Source: Spirochaetaceae bacterium UBA6243 (GTDB lineage: Bacteria; Spirochaetota; Spirochaetia; Treponematales; Rectinemataceae). Taken from it: a stretch of 42,444 nt of DNA. A program made the translations under genes and the position numbers. Below are positions 1 to 8,292 of this stretch, one piece after another. Below the pieces are notes generated by a model that searched no databases, was not told where the DNA came from, and saw nothing but the letters and a program-made list of their open reading frames with translations. The stretch is taken from positions 41,695 through 84,138 of the forward strand of contig DJVZ01000041.1 of the NCBI GenBank assembly GCA_002441395.1, read 5' to 3'. Position 1 is the stretch's first letter, and each line of letters starts with the position of its first letter.

Positions 1-594
1 CCCGAGAAAAAGGGCGGGGCGGACCGGATTCCCCGTCCGAACGATTTTTGCGCGCATTGGTTCAGGAAAATAATCGGCAGTCGCTTCCCAACTTGTCAGG
101 ATCAGCGAGGCCCGCTTGCTGTTCAGACGGGTCGCCAGCCCCGGCGAGGTGTCCGATTCGTGAGTGATGACGGGAATGCCGAGCGATGTGGACGCCCTGC
201 ATGGAGGCACGCTCACATAGCCTCCCTTTGAAAAAAGAAGCGAAGGACGGAGATTTTTCAGGATAGACTTTGCCTTCACATATCCTGCGATAATTCGCCA
301 TATATCCGTAAGGTTGCGCAGTGAAAGCTCGCGGCGGAACTTTCCGGAGGGAATCGCGAAATATTCCACGCCGTGCTCGGTCACGATATTTCGATCGAGC
401 TCCTTTTCCGAGCCGATCCAGGCGATTCTGCCCTCAAACCCCAGATGACGCAGTTCCTCGATCACCGCCAGCCCCGGATAGATGTGGCCCCCTGTGCCGC
501 CTCCCGTGAACACAATGCAGGATCGGGCGACAGACATGTCCTTTGAGGTATTGTCTGGCACGTTTTTTTCGGCCGTGGTCTTGCTTTCACTCAT
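1..594 (-). CDS. murG: UDP-N-acetylglucosamine transferase MurG, 3' end cut by window edge
   Basis: MurG adds GlcNAc from UDP-GlcNAc to lipid I at the inner face of the cytoplasmic membrane, giving lipid II. The 198 visible codons cover the N-terminal Rossmann domain. The glycine-rich GGTGGHIYPGLA motif follows the start by about 30 residues, and GGYVSVP and THESDTSPG, typical of MurG, come later. The C-terminal UDP-GlcNAc-binding half lies outside the window. I place the start at 594 because AAAGGA lies about 8 bases upstream of it. A second ATG at 537 has a purine run touching the codon, so it is a poorer start, although the 19 extra residues look like a non-conserved tail. The gene begins 14 bases after the pgi stop, so the two are probably cotranscribed. 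Confidence 0.93.
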   Translation of the reverse strand, partial: MSESKTTAEKNVPDNTSKDMSVARSCIVFTGGGTGGHIYPGLAVIEELRHLGFEGRIAWIGSEKELDRNIVTEHGVEYFAIPSGKFRRELSLRNLTDIWRIIAGYVKAKSILKNLRPSLLFSKGGYVSVPPCRASTSLGIPVITHESDTSPGLATRLNSKRASLILTSWEATADYFPEPMRAKIVRTGNPVRPALFLG

Positions 595-608
595 GAACCA
601 AGTCCTTT

Positions 609-2225
609 TTACCTATCCGCGCGATCTCGGCGTCTTGTGTTTTCATAGACCGCGGCGATGAGCGCGTCGAGCCTGACATCTCCGCTGGAATCGCCTTTGC
701 TGATGGCGCCGAGCGCTTTTTTTGCGAGGACTTTGCCCAGCTGTACACCTTCCTGGTCGAAACTGTTGATGTTCCAGGTAAAGCCCTGGAACATCACCTT
801 GTTCTCGAAGTGGGAGAAGAGCGCGCCGAGCTGTCGCGGGCCAAGCTCTTCCCCGACGAGCAGCGTCGAGGGGCGGCCGCCGGGGAAGGCCTTGTTCGGA
901 TTTTCGTCCTCTTTCCCCAGCGCGAAGGCCATCATCTGGGCGACCAGGTTGGATACGAGCTTTTGGCGCGAACTCGAGCCCTCGGAGCTCATGTCGGACG
1001 AGAGCTGGTTTTTCAGAAAGCCTATGAACTGCAGGGGGACGATGTCGGTGCCCTGGTGCAGAAGCTGATAAAATGAGTGCTGGCCGTTCGTGCCCGGTTC
1101 GCCGAACACGACGGGGCCGGTGGAGTAGGAGAGAGGCTGGCCGGCGCGGCTGACGGATTTGCCGTTGGACTCCATGTCGAGTTGCTGGAGGTGGGCCGGG
1201 AAGCGGGAGAGCGGTTCCGCATAGGGCAATACCGCGGTGGCCGGCCACCCGAGCACATTCCTCTCATACACGCCGATCATCGCGTCCATGAGCACGGGGT
1301 TGTGCTTCAAGGATGGTTCAAGCGCGAGAGTGTCCGCCCCGTGCGCTCCCTGCAAGAATTCCTCGAATGTTTCAGGGCCATAGGCGATCGAAATGATCAC
1401 GCCTCCTACGGCGCTCGAGGTCGAATATCGTCCACCGATGAAGTCATCGATGAAAAAGCTGTCCAGGTAATGGGGATTGCCCGCGAGGGGGCTGGACTTG
1501 CTCGTCACCGCGACAATGTGCTTGTCAGGATTTAACCCCACCGCTTTCAGCCTTTCCCTGACCAGCATTTCGTTGGCCAGTGTCTCCTGCGTCGTACCGC
1601 TCTTTGAGACGAGCACGAACAGGCTCTCTGAAAGATCTATGCGCGAGAGCACATAGTCGCCATCGTCCGGGTCGACGTTCGAGATGAACCACGGCGTCAA
1701 CTTCGCCCTCTCTTTGACGATGGCCCACCGCGACAGGGCGAGGCTCGCGGCGCGCGGGCCGAGGTCCGAGCCCCCTATTCCGATCTGTACGACCTGCGCA
1801 AAGGGTTTGTCTGCCGAGCTGCGGATCCTGCCATCCCGCACCTTTTCTGCAAATTCGTAGAACCGCAGCTTCTCGTCGCGGTAGAATATTTCCATATCCT
1901 GACCCTTCCAGATAACCGGCGCGCCAAGTCGCCCGCGCGCCAAATGATGCAACACCATCCGCCCTTCGCCCGTGTTCATGATGGCGCCCTCCGCGAGCAT
2001 GCGGTATTTTTCAATCAGCTGCTGCTCGTCGGCCAATGCCTGAAGTCTCTCCACAATGAGATCGTCGACCGGCGCAAACGCGTAGCAATAGGAGAGCTCC
2101 GCCGCATGCGGAATCCACCAGTTTGCAAGCCGCGCCGGCGTCACCAGATCGTGCAGTCTTATTCTGGAGGTCTTTTTGAGCGATGTGAAGGAATCGCATG
2201 CGTCAAGGCCCTTGAAGTTCACCAT
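609..2225 (-). CDS. pgi: Glucose-6-phosphate isomerase
   Basis: This cytoplasmic enzyme interconverts glucose-6-phosphate and fructose-6-phosphate in glycolysis. At 538 residues it matches the long bacterial form. Visible family blocks are IGIGGSDLGPRA (sugar-phosphate-binding region), VSKSGTTQETLANE, the signature FIGGRYSTSSAVG, and near the C-terminus FTWNINSFDQEGVQLGK, which holds the conserved FDQxGVxxGK signature with its lysine. An AAGAGG ribosome site sits 6 bases before the ATG. The gene lies 62 bases downstream of recQ on the same strand and 14 bases upstream of murG. A plausible own promoter lies in the gap. Confidence 0.97.
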   Translation of the reverse strand: MVNFKGLDACDSFTSLKKTSRIRLHDLVTPARLANWWIPHAAELSYCYAFAPVDDLIVERLQALADEQQLIEKYRMLAEGAIMNTGEGRMVLHHLARGRLGAPVIWKGQDMEIFYRDEKLRFYEFAEKVRDGRIRSSADKPFAQVVQIGIGGSDLGPRAASLALSRWAIVKERAKLTPWFISNVDPDDGDYVLSRIDLSESLFVLVSKSGTTQETLANEMLVRERLKAVGLNPDKHIVAVTSKSSPLAGNPHYLDSFFIDDFIGGRYSTSSAVGGVIISIAYGPETFEEFLQGAHGADTLALEPSLKHNPVLMDAMIGVYERNVLGWPATAVLPYAEPLSRFPAHLQQLDMESNGKSVSRAGQPLSYSTGPVVFGEPGTNGQHSFYQLLHQGTDIVPLQFIGFLKNQLSSDMSSEGSSSRQKLVSNLVAQMMAFALGKEDENPNKAFPGGRPSTLLVGEELGPRQLGALFSHFENKVMFQGFTWNINSFDQEGVQLGKVLAKKALGAISKGDSSGDVRLDALIAAVYENTRRRDRADR

Positions 2226-2262
2226 ACCATGCCTCTTATTCCCGAGTGTTTCTTTATTCTAC

Positions 2263-2291
2263 ATGATATGGCCAAAAGCGATACACTTCAA
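2263..2291 (-). promoter_or_regulatory. Candidate sigma-70 promoter for pgi-murG
   Basis: On the minus strand TTGAAG (2291-2286) and TATCAT (2268-2263) are separated by 17 bases. Transcription would start about 30 bases upstream of the pgi ATG. The -35 box overlaps the last codons of recQ, so pgi could be expressed independently of it. Confidence 0.45.
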
Positions 2292-4093
2292 GTTCGGTGG
2301 CGTGAGTCTTGTACATATCCCAGGAATATTTTGCCCTCTGCGCCCAGCGAGATGCTGTTTTTCCACGGACCACGGTCAATGACGTGAAGGACATGAAGTT
2401 CAATCAGCGCGTGGACGAGTTCTTTTCGCTCCTCGTCGGTCCAGCCGAAGAGGAGGCCTGTGAATGTGCCTTTGCCCCGGCCGTGCGGCCCGAGCATGCG
2501 GACGAATTCGGCCTTGGTCCACTGCCGCTGGTGCGCACGGCAGAGAAAAAGCGCTTCGAGGAATCCCTCCGCGCCCGACAGGTGCCGCCACTCGGCAGAA
2601 AGACCTGGCGGGCCCTCGACTGTCGGATTTTGGATTCCCTGCATTTCCTCGAAACAATTGTCACATCTGCCGCAGGCTGGCGTCTCTTCTTCTCCCAGGA
2701 GATGCAGCAGAAATTCACGGCGGCAGGTTTCCAGCGCGGGGTAGCGTGAGAAGCGTCCTCTCCGCAGGCTCTGGACAGCGCGCGCTGTTTCTCCAGCCGG
2801 GGGTCGCGACCCGTCTCGATTTAGCCCGCCTGAGTACGGCCTGGCCGAGAGCGGCTCGCCAGGATCCCGCCCGCTCTCTTCCTGTGCGTGTACGTGGCCA
2901 ACACAGCCTCGCGCCAGATCGTCGATAAGTATCGCGAGCGAGTCCTTTCCGTCGCGACCGCCGCGACCAGCCTCCTGAATGTAGGCCTCGGCGCTGTCCG
3001 GAAGGGAAGTGTGGATAACCGTGCGGATGTTTTTCTTGTCCATGCCCATTCCATAGGCATTTGTCGATACCAACACCGCGTCTTGCGATGTCTGGAACCA
3101 GGTCTCAATGTCTTTGCGTTCCAGGCGGGACAGCCCCGCATGGTAGAAGCGGGTCTCCGGGAATCCGATCGATTTCAGATATCCGGCCTTGATTTTGGTG
3201 CCTGGCCGCGAGCGTTCAAAAATGATGGCAGGCTTTTTGCACGACAGGAGGAGCTGGCGCAGGGTCCGCGTCGGCGAGAGGGTATGCACAACGCCATAGA
3301 GAATGTTCGGCCTGTCCGCTTCGGCGGTGACGAGCCGGTAGCCCTTTCCAAGAAAGAGGTTTTTCTCGATCGACTGAATTATGGCGGGTCCCGCGGTAGC
3401 CGTGAAGGCGCTCAGGATGCGTGGCGAAAGCGCCTGAGCGGACTCGCCGAGCGTCAGGTACGAAGGTCTGAAGTTCTGGCCCCATTCGCTTATGCAGTGC
3501 GCCTCATCGATCACAAAGTGAGCAATCGTGAAGCGGCTTAAAAACCGGCGGAGCCTCGGCGCGCCGAGTATTTCAGGATTTACAACGACAGTCGTCGCCT
3601 TCCCAGAACTGATCAGCTCTTCCTGGGCGCGCCACTCTGCCTCGCCGAGACCTCCGCGGAAAAGCGCACAGGGAATATGCGCCTCGTCGAGACGCCGCTT
3701 CTGGTCGTTCATGAGGGCGAGGAGCGGGTAGGCCACGAGCGTAAGGCCCTCCAGAAGCAGCGCCGGGAGCTGAAAGCAGATGGATTTGCCGAAGCCCGTA
3801 GGGAAGAGGACAAGCTGGTTGTAAGTTTCGTGGCTTTCTTCGCCAGGCGGCATCTCGCGATTTGTCCCCGGGCCGCTCTCGCCTTCATCGGGCGCGGATT
3901 CCGGATATCCGGTATTTTCGAGAATGTTCGCGATTACGAACCTCTGGAGCGGCATGAGATGCGGCACGTGGAATCGCTCCCGCGCAAGCACTTCGATGGG
4001 ATCTTCGGCTCCGGCGGGGGGGGCGGGCCTGGCGAGGGCGGCGACCAAGTCTGGGCCCTTCACCGCCGACATTCCTGTCCCTGTATCTTCCAT
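2288..4093 (-). CDS. recQ: RecQ-family ATP-dependent DNA helicase
   Basis: A 3'-5' DNA helicase of recombination and repair, 601 residues. Walker A is PTGFGKS (about residues 98-104). The DEAH box is DEAHCISEWGQNFRP (196-210), followed by SAFTATA (motif III) and YGMGMDKKNIRTVIH plus QEAGRGGRDG (motifs V-VI, about 347-382). The RecQ zinc module is present as C457, C474, C477 and C480 (CGRCDNC), followed by a winged-helix-like tail. Three oddities: an acidic, proline-rich insertion at about residues 61-92 between the Q-motif region and Walker A; Gln where RecQ proteins usually have His in DEAHCISEWGHxFRP; and no recognisable HRDC domain. The start at 4093 has GGGAG about 10 bases upstream. An internal ATG 7 codons later is possible. 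Confidence 0.9.
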   Translation of the reverse strand: MEDTGTGMSAVKGPDLVAALARPAPPAGAEDPIEVLARERFHVPHLMPLQRFVIANILENTGYPESAPDEGESGPGTNREMPPGEESHETYNQLVLFPTGFGKSICFQLPALLLEGLTLVAYPLLALMNDQKRRLDEAHIPCALFRGGLGEAEWRAQEELISSGKATTVVVNPEILGAPRLRRFLSRFTIAHFVIDEAHCISEWGQNFRPSYLTLGESAQALSPRILSAFTATAGPAIIQSIEKNLFLGKGYRLVTAEADRPNILYGVVHTLSPTRTLRQLLLSCKKPAIIFERSRPGTKIKAGYLKSIGFPETRFYHAGLSRLERKDIETWFQTSQDAVLVSTNAYGMGMDKKNIRTVIHTSLPDSAEAYIQEAGRGGRDGKDSLAILIDDLARGCVGHVHAQEESGRDPGEPLSARPYSGGLNRDGSRPPAGETARAVQSLRRGRFSRYPALETCRREFLLHLLGEEETPACGRCDNCFEEMQGIQNPTVEGPPGLSAEWRHLSGAEGFLEALFLCRAHQRQWTKAEFVRMLGPHGRGKGTFTGLLFGWTDEERKELVHALIELHVLHVIDRGPWKNSISLGAEGKIFLGYVQDSRHRT

Positions 4094-4240
4094 GCACTAC
4101 TGTCTCCCTGCACTTCTTTGACGGGAGAATAAGGCCATTTTGCTTCAAGTGTCCGAAAGAAATTGTAGGGCCCGCCGCTGGACCAAAAGCCGTGCGAGCG
4201 AAAGCCCCGAGGCCGAAGGCCGGTAGACCGGAACAGGGGA

Positions 4241-4924
4241 TTATCCCTTTGCTCCGATTTTTGGGCAGATGTCTTCCAGCGGGCAACTCATACCCTCCTG
4301 CGTGCACGCGGGCTTCCGCGCCGTGCAGGTAAATTTACCGTGTCGGTTCACGCTGTAGGAAAACTGTGTGTGTTTTTCAGGCGACAGGTTCGCGCGGACA
4401 ATGGATTCCGCGAGCCCCGCGTCCTTCTTCGGGCAGACTCCAAGCCTCAAGAGGACCCGAAGCACGTGCGTATCCACAATGATGCCGGGAACTTCATGGC
4501 ATGCGGACGCCACGAGGTTCGCGGTCTTCCGCCCCACGCCGGGCAGTTCGAGCATCTGTTCAAGAGTGGGCGGGATGTTGCCGCCAAATCGCTCTTCAAG
4601 CACTTTGGCCGTATCGATGATGTGCCTCGCCTTGACATGAAAGAATCCGACAGGATGAATAATTTGCTCGACTTCGGCGATATCCGCCTCGGCGAGCTTC
4701 TTTGCGTCCGGGAAGCGGTCGAACAGCTCCTCAGTCACCATGTTGACCTGTTCGTCCGTCGTCTGGGCGCTCAGAATCACCGCGATGAGAAGCTCAAAAC
4801 AGCTGTGGTAGTGCAGAAGGGGATGCGCGTCCGGCCAGATGGGCGCGAGCCGCCGATGGACTTCCTCAAGAAGAAGAGCCGTGATCCGTGCCGCCCCCGG
4901 CGTCTCCGATGGTTCCTTTTTCAT
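4241..4924 (-). CDS. nth: Endonuclease III (DNA glycosylase/AP lyase)
   Basis: A base-excision-repair enzyme that removes oxidised pyrimidines and nicks the abasic site. The helix-hairpin-helix LPGVGRKTANLV carries the catalytic lysine (K133), and VDTHV holds the catalytic aspartate (D151). The C-terminal [4Fe-4S] ligands appear as C200, C207, C214 and C220. The spacing is C-x6-C-x6-C-x5-C, where the canonical loop is C-x6-C-x2-C-x5-C, so four extra residues sit between ligands two and three. Length (227 residues) is normal. The gene is transcribed away from argF, and a 147-base gap separates its stop from the recQ start. Confidence 0.95.
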   Translation of the reverse strand: MKKEPSETPGAARITALLLEEVHRRLAPIWPDAHPLLHYHSCFELLIAVILSAQTTDEQVNMVTEELFDRFPDAKKLAEADIAEVEQIIHPVGFFHVKARHIIDTAKVLEERFGGNIPPTLEQMLELPGVGRKTANLVASACHEVPGIIVDTHVLRVLLRLGVCPKKDAGLAESIVRANLSPEKHTQFSYSVNRHGKFTCTARKPACTQEGMSCPLEDICPKIGAKG

Positions 4925-5014
4925 GACTTCATGACCCCGAGGGGATATTGTGCAGTTTTATGGGCATAATCGCAAGCCCGACACTCTTCCGTGCGCATAA
5001 ATCATGACTTAAAC

Positions 5015-5043
5015 TTGACCTTTCCGCGTCCGCCATATAGTAT
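5015..5043 (+). promoter_or_regulatory. Candidate sigma-70 promoter for argF
   Basis: TTGACC (5015-5020) is followed after 17 bases by TAGTAT (5038-5043). An overlapping TATAGT at 5036-5041 is an alternative -10 box. The predicted start is about 30 bases before the argF ATG, in the divergent gap between nth and argF. Confidence 0.6.
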
Positions 5044-5080
5044 AAAGCGGCTGTCTGCGACTGTATCAAAAGGAGGACGC

Positions 5081-6022
5081 ATGAATCCGTCGACGTTGAA
5101 GGGCAGATCTTTGCTCACCTGGATTGATTATACTTCAGAGGAAGTCCGCTATTTTCTTGATCTTTCCAAGAAGGTCAAGGAGGAAGCGAAAAAGGGCCTT
5201 CACAAGACTCGTTTTAGGGGGAAAACCATCGCCCTTCTTTTTGAGAAGCGATCCACGCGCACGCGCTGCGCTTTCGAGACAGCCTTCGGTGAAGAGGGAG
5301 GACACCCCGTTTTCCTGTCGAATCAGGACATTCAGCTTGGGGCCAAGGAATCTATCGAAGACACCGCCCGCGTTTTGGGCCGCATGTTCAGCGCCATAGA
5401 GTTCCGTGGCTACAAGCAGGAATACGTCGAGATTCTCGCGAAATATTCCGGAGTTCCGGTGTACAACGGCCTGACCGACACCTACCATCCGACACAAGCT
5501 CTCGCCGATGTCCTCACCATAGAAGAGAATTTCGGCAACTGCAGGGGCAAGCACCTCTGCTTTGTCGGAGACGGGCGCAACAATGTCGCGCGCTCCCTCA
5601 TGGTGATCAGCGCGAAGCTCGGCATGCATTTCACCATTGTGTCGCCCAAAGAGCTCTGGCCGGATGATGAACTCAAAAATCTCTGCGAAACCTTCGCAAA
5701 AGAATCCGGTTCACTTCTCTCCATAACCGACAATGTCGAGGAAGGCGTAAAGGGTGCCGACGCGATCTACACCGATGTCTGGGTTTCCATGGGTGAGGAA
5801 GCGCTCAAGGCTGAACGGGTTAAGATGCTGGCGCCTTATCAGGTGAACGCCGGACTCATGGTGAAGACCGGCAACCCGGGCTGCATCTTCCTGCACTGTC
5901 TGCCCGCGATCAAAGGCGAGGAGGTCACCTTCGATGTCATCGAGGGCCCTCAGTCAAAAGTGTTCGACCAGGCAGAGAACCGCAAGCATACGATCAAGGC
6001 CATCATGCTTGCGACGCTTTGA
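5081..6022 (+). CDS. argF: Ornithine carbamoyltransferase
   Basis: Transfers the carbamoyl group from carbamoyl phosphate to L-ornithine, giving citrulline. The start at 5081 is fixed by AAAGGAGG 5-6 bases upstream, which gives 313 residues, the usual length. The carbamoyl-phosphate site STRTR is at residues 58-62. The family blocks DTYHPTQALADV and HCLPA are present, as is DVWVSMGE, whose SMG loop binds ornithine and separates true OTCases from aspartate carbamoyltransferases. Whether it is anabolic (argF) or catabolic (arcB) cannot be told from sequence alone; no arcA or arcC is in the window. The open frame continues upstream to 4991, but that extension has no ribosome site. Confidence 0.95.
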   Translation: MNPSTLKGRSLLTWIDYTSEEVRYFLDLSKKVKEEAKKGLHKTRFRGKTIALLFEKRSTRTRCAFETAFGEEGGHPVFLSNQDIQLGAKESIEDTARVLGRMFSAIEFRGYKQEYVEILAKYSGVPVYNGLTDTYHPTQALADVLTIEENFGNCRGKHLCFVGDGRNNVARSLMVISAKLGMHFTIVSPKELWPDDELKNLCETFAKESGSLLSITDNVEEGVKGADAIYTDVWVSMGEEALKAERVKMLAPYQVNAGLMVKTGNPGCIFLHCLPAIKGEEVTFDVIEGPQSKVFDQAENRKHTIKAIMLATL

Positions 6023-6040
6023 GTACAAAGACAGGGTATC

Positions 6041-7027
6041 ATGAAGCCAGTTCCAAAAGTGCTGCTCGAATTCATCGACCAGCATGACTGTTTTTACATA
6101 CTTGGGCACCGCGAACCCGATGGCGATTGCATAGGCTCACAGCTTTCGCTCGCGTCCATGCTGCAGGGCATGGGCAAACGGGTGCATGTGCTTTCATCCG
6201 GGCCTTTTAATCGAATTGAAATCTTGCCTTTTGAGTCGCGCTTTAAGAGTGAAGTGCCTGCCGAAAGGGATTTTGAACGGACCGCGGCGCTTGTGCTCGA
6301 TTGTTCTTCCATGTCGAGAATAGGGAATATCGCCGAGAGAATGCCGAACATTCCGGCGGCATTCATCGATCATCATGCGACAGGAGGGGCACCCGGGCCT
6401 TACGACTGGCTCGACGATTCGGCGTCGGCGGTTTCCGCGATGATTCTAGTCCTCATGGAGACAATGGGGCATGTGCCCACAAAGGATGAGGCCGAGCTCT
6501 TATTCTTTGGACTCAGTACCGACACCGGTTTTTTCCGCCACCTGGACGAGCATGGGAGCGAAACTTTTAGAATAGCCTCTCGTCTCGTGGATGCGGGAGT
6601 CTCCCCAAAGCGTGTCTTTATGGCGATCAATGGCGGCAGGACCCTGGCCTCAAGACGAATGCTGGGAGAGCTGCTGCTGCGCGTTCAGCCATATTATGAG
6701 GGGCGCCTCCTGGTCTCCTGGGTCACGATAGACGATCAGCAAAAATACGGCATGTCAAGCCGGGATTCGGATCTGCTGTATCAGCTCATGATGGGTATCG
6801 TTGACTGCGAAGTCTGTTTTGTAGTGAAACAGGAGACCGACGATATGTGTACAGTCGGCCTCAGATCGCGGGATTCCGTCAATGTGGCAAAAATTGCTGA
6901 GCAATATGGCGGTGGGGGGCACAGGTTGGCGGCTGGCCTTTCCATGAATGGCAAAGTCGAAAAAGTTGTTCATACCCTGGTCGAAGCGTTCTCTGAAGTC
7001 TTCAGCGATGAAGAGACAGGGAAATAA
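6041..7027 (+). CDS. nrnA: DHH/DHHA1 phosphoesterase, NrnA-like (nanoRNase / pAp phosphatase)
   Basis: Predicted Mn-dependent phosphoesterase that degrades very short RNAs and/or dephosphorylates pAp; 328 residues. The DHH domain shows GHREPDGDCIGS (motif I), VLDCSS (motif II), the name-giving FIDHHATGG (motif III) and STDTGFFRH (motif IV). The DHHA1 domain ends with GLRSRDSVNVAKIAEQYGGGGHRLAAG, whose GGGGH loop binds substrate. It starts 19 bases after argF and may share its transcript. Its ribosome site (ACAGGG) is weak. Substrate preference (pAp, c-di-AMP-derived pApA or nanoRNA) cannot be decided from sequence. Confidence 0.9.
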   Translation: MKPVPKVLLEFIDQHDCFYILGHREPDGDCIGSQLSLASMLQGMGKRVHVLSSGPFNRIEILPFESRFKSEVPAERDFERTAALVLDCSSMSRIGNIAERMPNIPAAFIDHHATGGAPGPYDWLDDSASAVSAMILVLMETMGHVPTKDEAELLFFGLSTDTGFFRHLDEHGSETFRIASRLVDAGVSPKRVFMAINGGRTLASRRMLGELLLRVQPYYEGRLLVSWVTIDDQQKYGMSSRDSDLLYQLMMGIVDCEVCFVVKQETDDMCTVGLRSRDSVNVAKIAEQYGGGGHRLAAGLSMNGKVEKVVHTLVEAFSEVFSDEETGK

Positions 7028-7079
7028 CAACCGCGTTGCAGCCTGAAAATTCATATTTTGCGCACTGAATGCAAGAATC

Positions 7080-7107
7080 GGGCACCGCGCCTTTTCTCGT
7101 GCCTTTT
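7080..7107 (+). terminator. Weak candidate terminator after nrnA
   Basis: A five-base stem GGCAC (7081-7085) / GTGCC (7099-7103) with a long loop is followed by TTTTCTAT. The stem is short, so this is only a possibility. Confidence 0.3.
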
Positions 7108-7307
7108 CTATAGAAAGTATCCGGTAGTTACACAGCATTTGTGCTTTCCTCTGCGAAGGGGGCTCTCTGTCTGCAAAAGGATAGCAGGACATGCCTGCTG
7201 TCTCGCCAGCCCTGTGCACTAATACTGCAGAGTTTTTGCTCGGCATTGCTGAGGATATCTATTCATCATTCCATTCAGTTTAATTTATCCTTTTTTTATT
7301 CCTTTTT

Positions 7308-7316
7308 TGCTATAAT
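7308..7316 (+). promoter_or_regulatory. Extended -10 promoter element
   Basis: TG, one base, then a perfect TATAAT at 7311-7316. No good -35 box lies 16-18 bases upstream, as is allowed for extended -10 promoters. It would give a leader of about 115 bases for the 7440 gene. Confidence 0.4.
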
Positions 7317-7400
7317 GGCGACTACTGTCCAAAAATAATAAATATACTTTTTATAAGTATTTAATTGCATTATCCATTTTTTGATCCTCTGTTTTTCCTT

Positions 7401-7417
7401 TTGGCATGTAGTTTGCA
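7401..7417 (+). promoter_or_regulatory. Candidate sigma-54 (-24/-12) promoter
   Basis: TTGGCATG-N4-TTGCA matches the RpoN consensus YTGGCACG-N4-TTGCW at every position but one. The invariant GG (7403-7404) and GC (7415-7416) are exactly 12 bases apart. The predicted start is near 7428, leaving a 12-base leader that still contains AGGAGG. Confidence 0.5.
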
Positions 7418-7439
7418 TTAAGAAAAGAGGAGGTTCAAA

Positions 7440-8282
7440 ATGGATTCAAAAAACTATCTCGATCTCGTACGCCAAATGTATGCACATCCAAAGCTCTATG
7501 GTTTTTTCAATGAGGATGAGATTTCGGACGCATTGCATCATTTTCGAGGTCGAATCGAGGGAATCCTCGACCGTGCAGAAAAAGAAAGCAGGACAAGAGA
7601 GGCCTATCTGCTCAGCAGCATGCGATTTGTGGCAAAGAGCGTACACAGACAAAATTTCAGCATGAACCTGTGTGAAAATGCATATGTATATTCACATTTT
7701 TCGGAAGAGGTCGTGCTCGGACCGCCGGCAGACACATTCATAGATGAAAGCCCGAAAGAAGAGAGTATCGATGCGCAGGGCATGATCGGTCTTTCTCCTC
7801 AGATATTTTTGAGAAAGTTGACGCCTGAACGCAAACGTCTCCTCTATTTAGTGATAAAGTGTGCCTGGGATATCGATGAAGAACTTTTGAAAAAATGCAG
7901 TTTTGCGCTGGGTATGCCAGAGCAATATTTATTCAGCTTGATTGAGTTGGCAAAGCGCAAAACCGAAGGATCGCGCAAGCAGATCTACGAATTGAATGCT
8001 AAATTGAATACCTTGTGGATTCGTCTCCGTGTGCTGGAGCTCAGGCTGGAAACCTCTCTTCTTAAGAACGAGAAAGAGTGTATTGCGTGCTCCTTGGACA
8101 GATGCCGGCAGCGCTATATACGGCTTCTTGAAAAAAGAAAACATCAAAAATCTTTAGTCTCTAATGAGTTGATTTCGGAGCTTCTGGGAGTTCCAAAAGG
8201 CAGCGTCGATTCCGGGCTCTTTTATCTCAAAAAGAACGTCAATTCAGGCCAGACCCTTGCGGATTATAGAAAATTAGGCTAG
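7440..8282 (+). CDS. Unidentified protein with sigma-like helix-turn-helix (280 aa)
   Basis: I cannot assign a function. The start is secure: AGAGGAGG lies 6 bases before the ATG. The first 75 residues, including TREAYLLSSMRFVAKSVHRQN, loosely resemble sigma-70 region 2. A charged helical stretch at about 175-235 could form a coiled coil and contains two cysteines in KECIACSLDRC. The C-terminal SNELISELLGVPKGSVDSGL looks like a sigma region-4-type helix-turn-helix. There is no signal peptide or membrane segment. It is followed after 10 bases by rdgB. I read it as a diverged sigma-70-like or DNA-binding regulator; this rests on pattern resemblance only. Confidence 0.75.
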   Translation: MDSKNYLDLVRQMYAHPKLYGFFNEDEISDALHHFRGRIEGILDRAEKESRTREAYLLSSMRFVAKSVHRQNFSMNLCENAYVYSHFSEEVVLGPPADTFIDESPKEESIDAQGMIGLSPQIFLRKLTPERKRLLYLVIKCAWDIDEELLKKCSFALGMPEQYLFSLIELAKRKTEGSRKQIYELNAKLNTLWIRLRVLELRLETSLLKNEKECIACSLDRCRQRYIRLLEKRKHQKSLVSNELISELLGVPKGSVDSGLFYLKKNVNSGQTLADYRKLG

Positions 8283-8292
8283 ATAGAGGGCT

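Larger units (their letters stand above)
7028..7439. other. 412-base non-coding gap between nrnA and the 7440 gene
   Basis: No convincing gene is seen. The first half has average composition and holds a stem-loop, AGCAGG (7183-7188) / CCTGCT (7194-7199), extendable to 9 pairs with a 5-base loop and without a following T run. The second half is AT-rich. It contains an extended -10 element (TGcTATAAT, 7308-7316) and, just before the next gene, a sigma-54-like element. No tRNA fold or known riboswitch was recognised. Confidence 0.5.

Noticed and set aside
2888..3541. 217-codon plus-strand open frame
   Set aside because: Entirely inside recQ on the other strand; composition shadow.
4150..4240. 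GC-rich inverted repeats between nth and recQ (GGCC...GGCC)
   Set aside because: Short stems with no T run; not a convincing terminator and no repeat family.
6755..7246. 163-codon minus-strand frame reaching into the 412-base gap
   Set aside because: Overlaps the conserved end of nrnA, has no ribosome site, and its N-terminal part resembles no protein.
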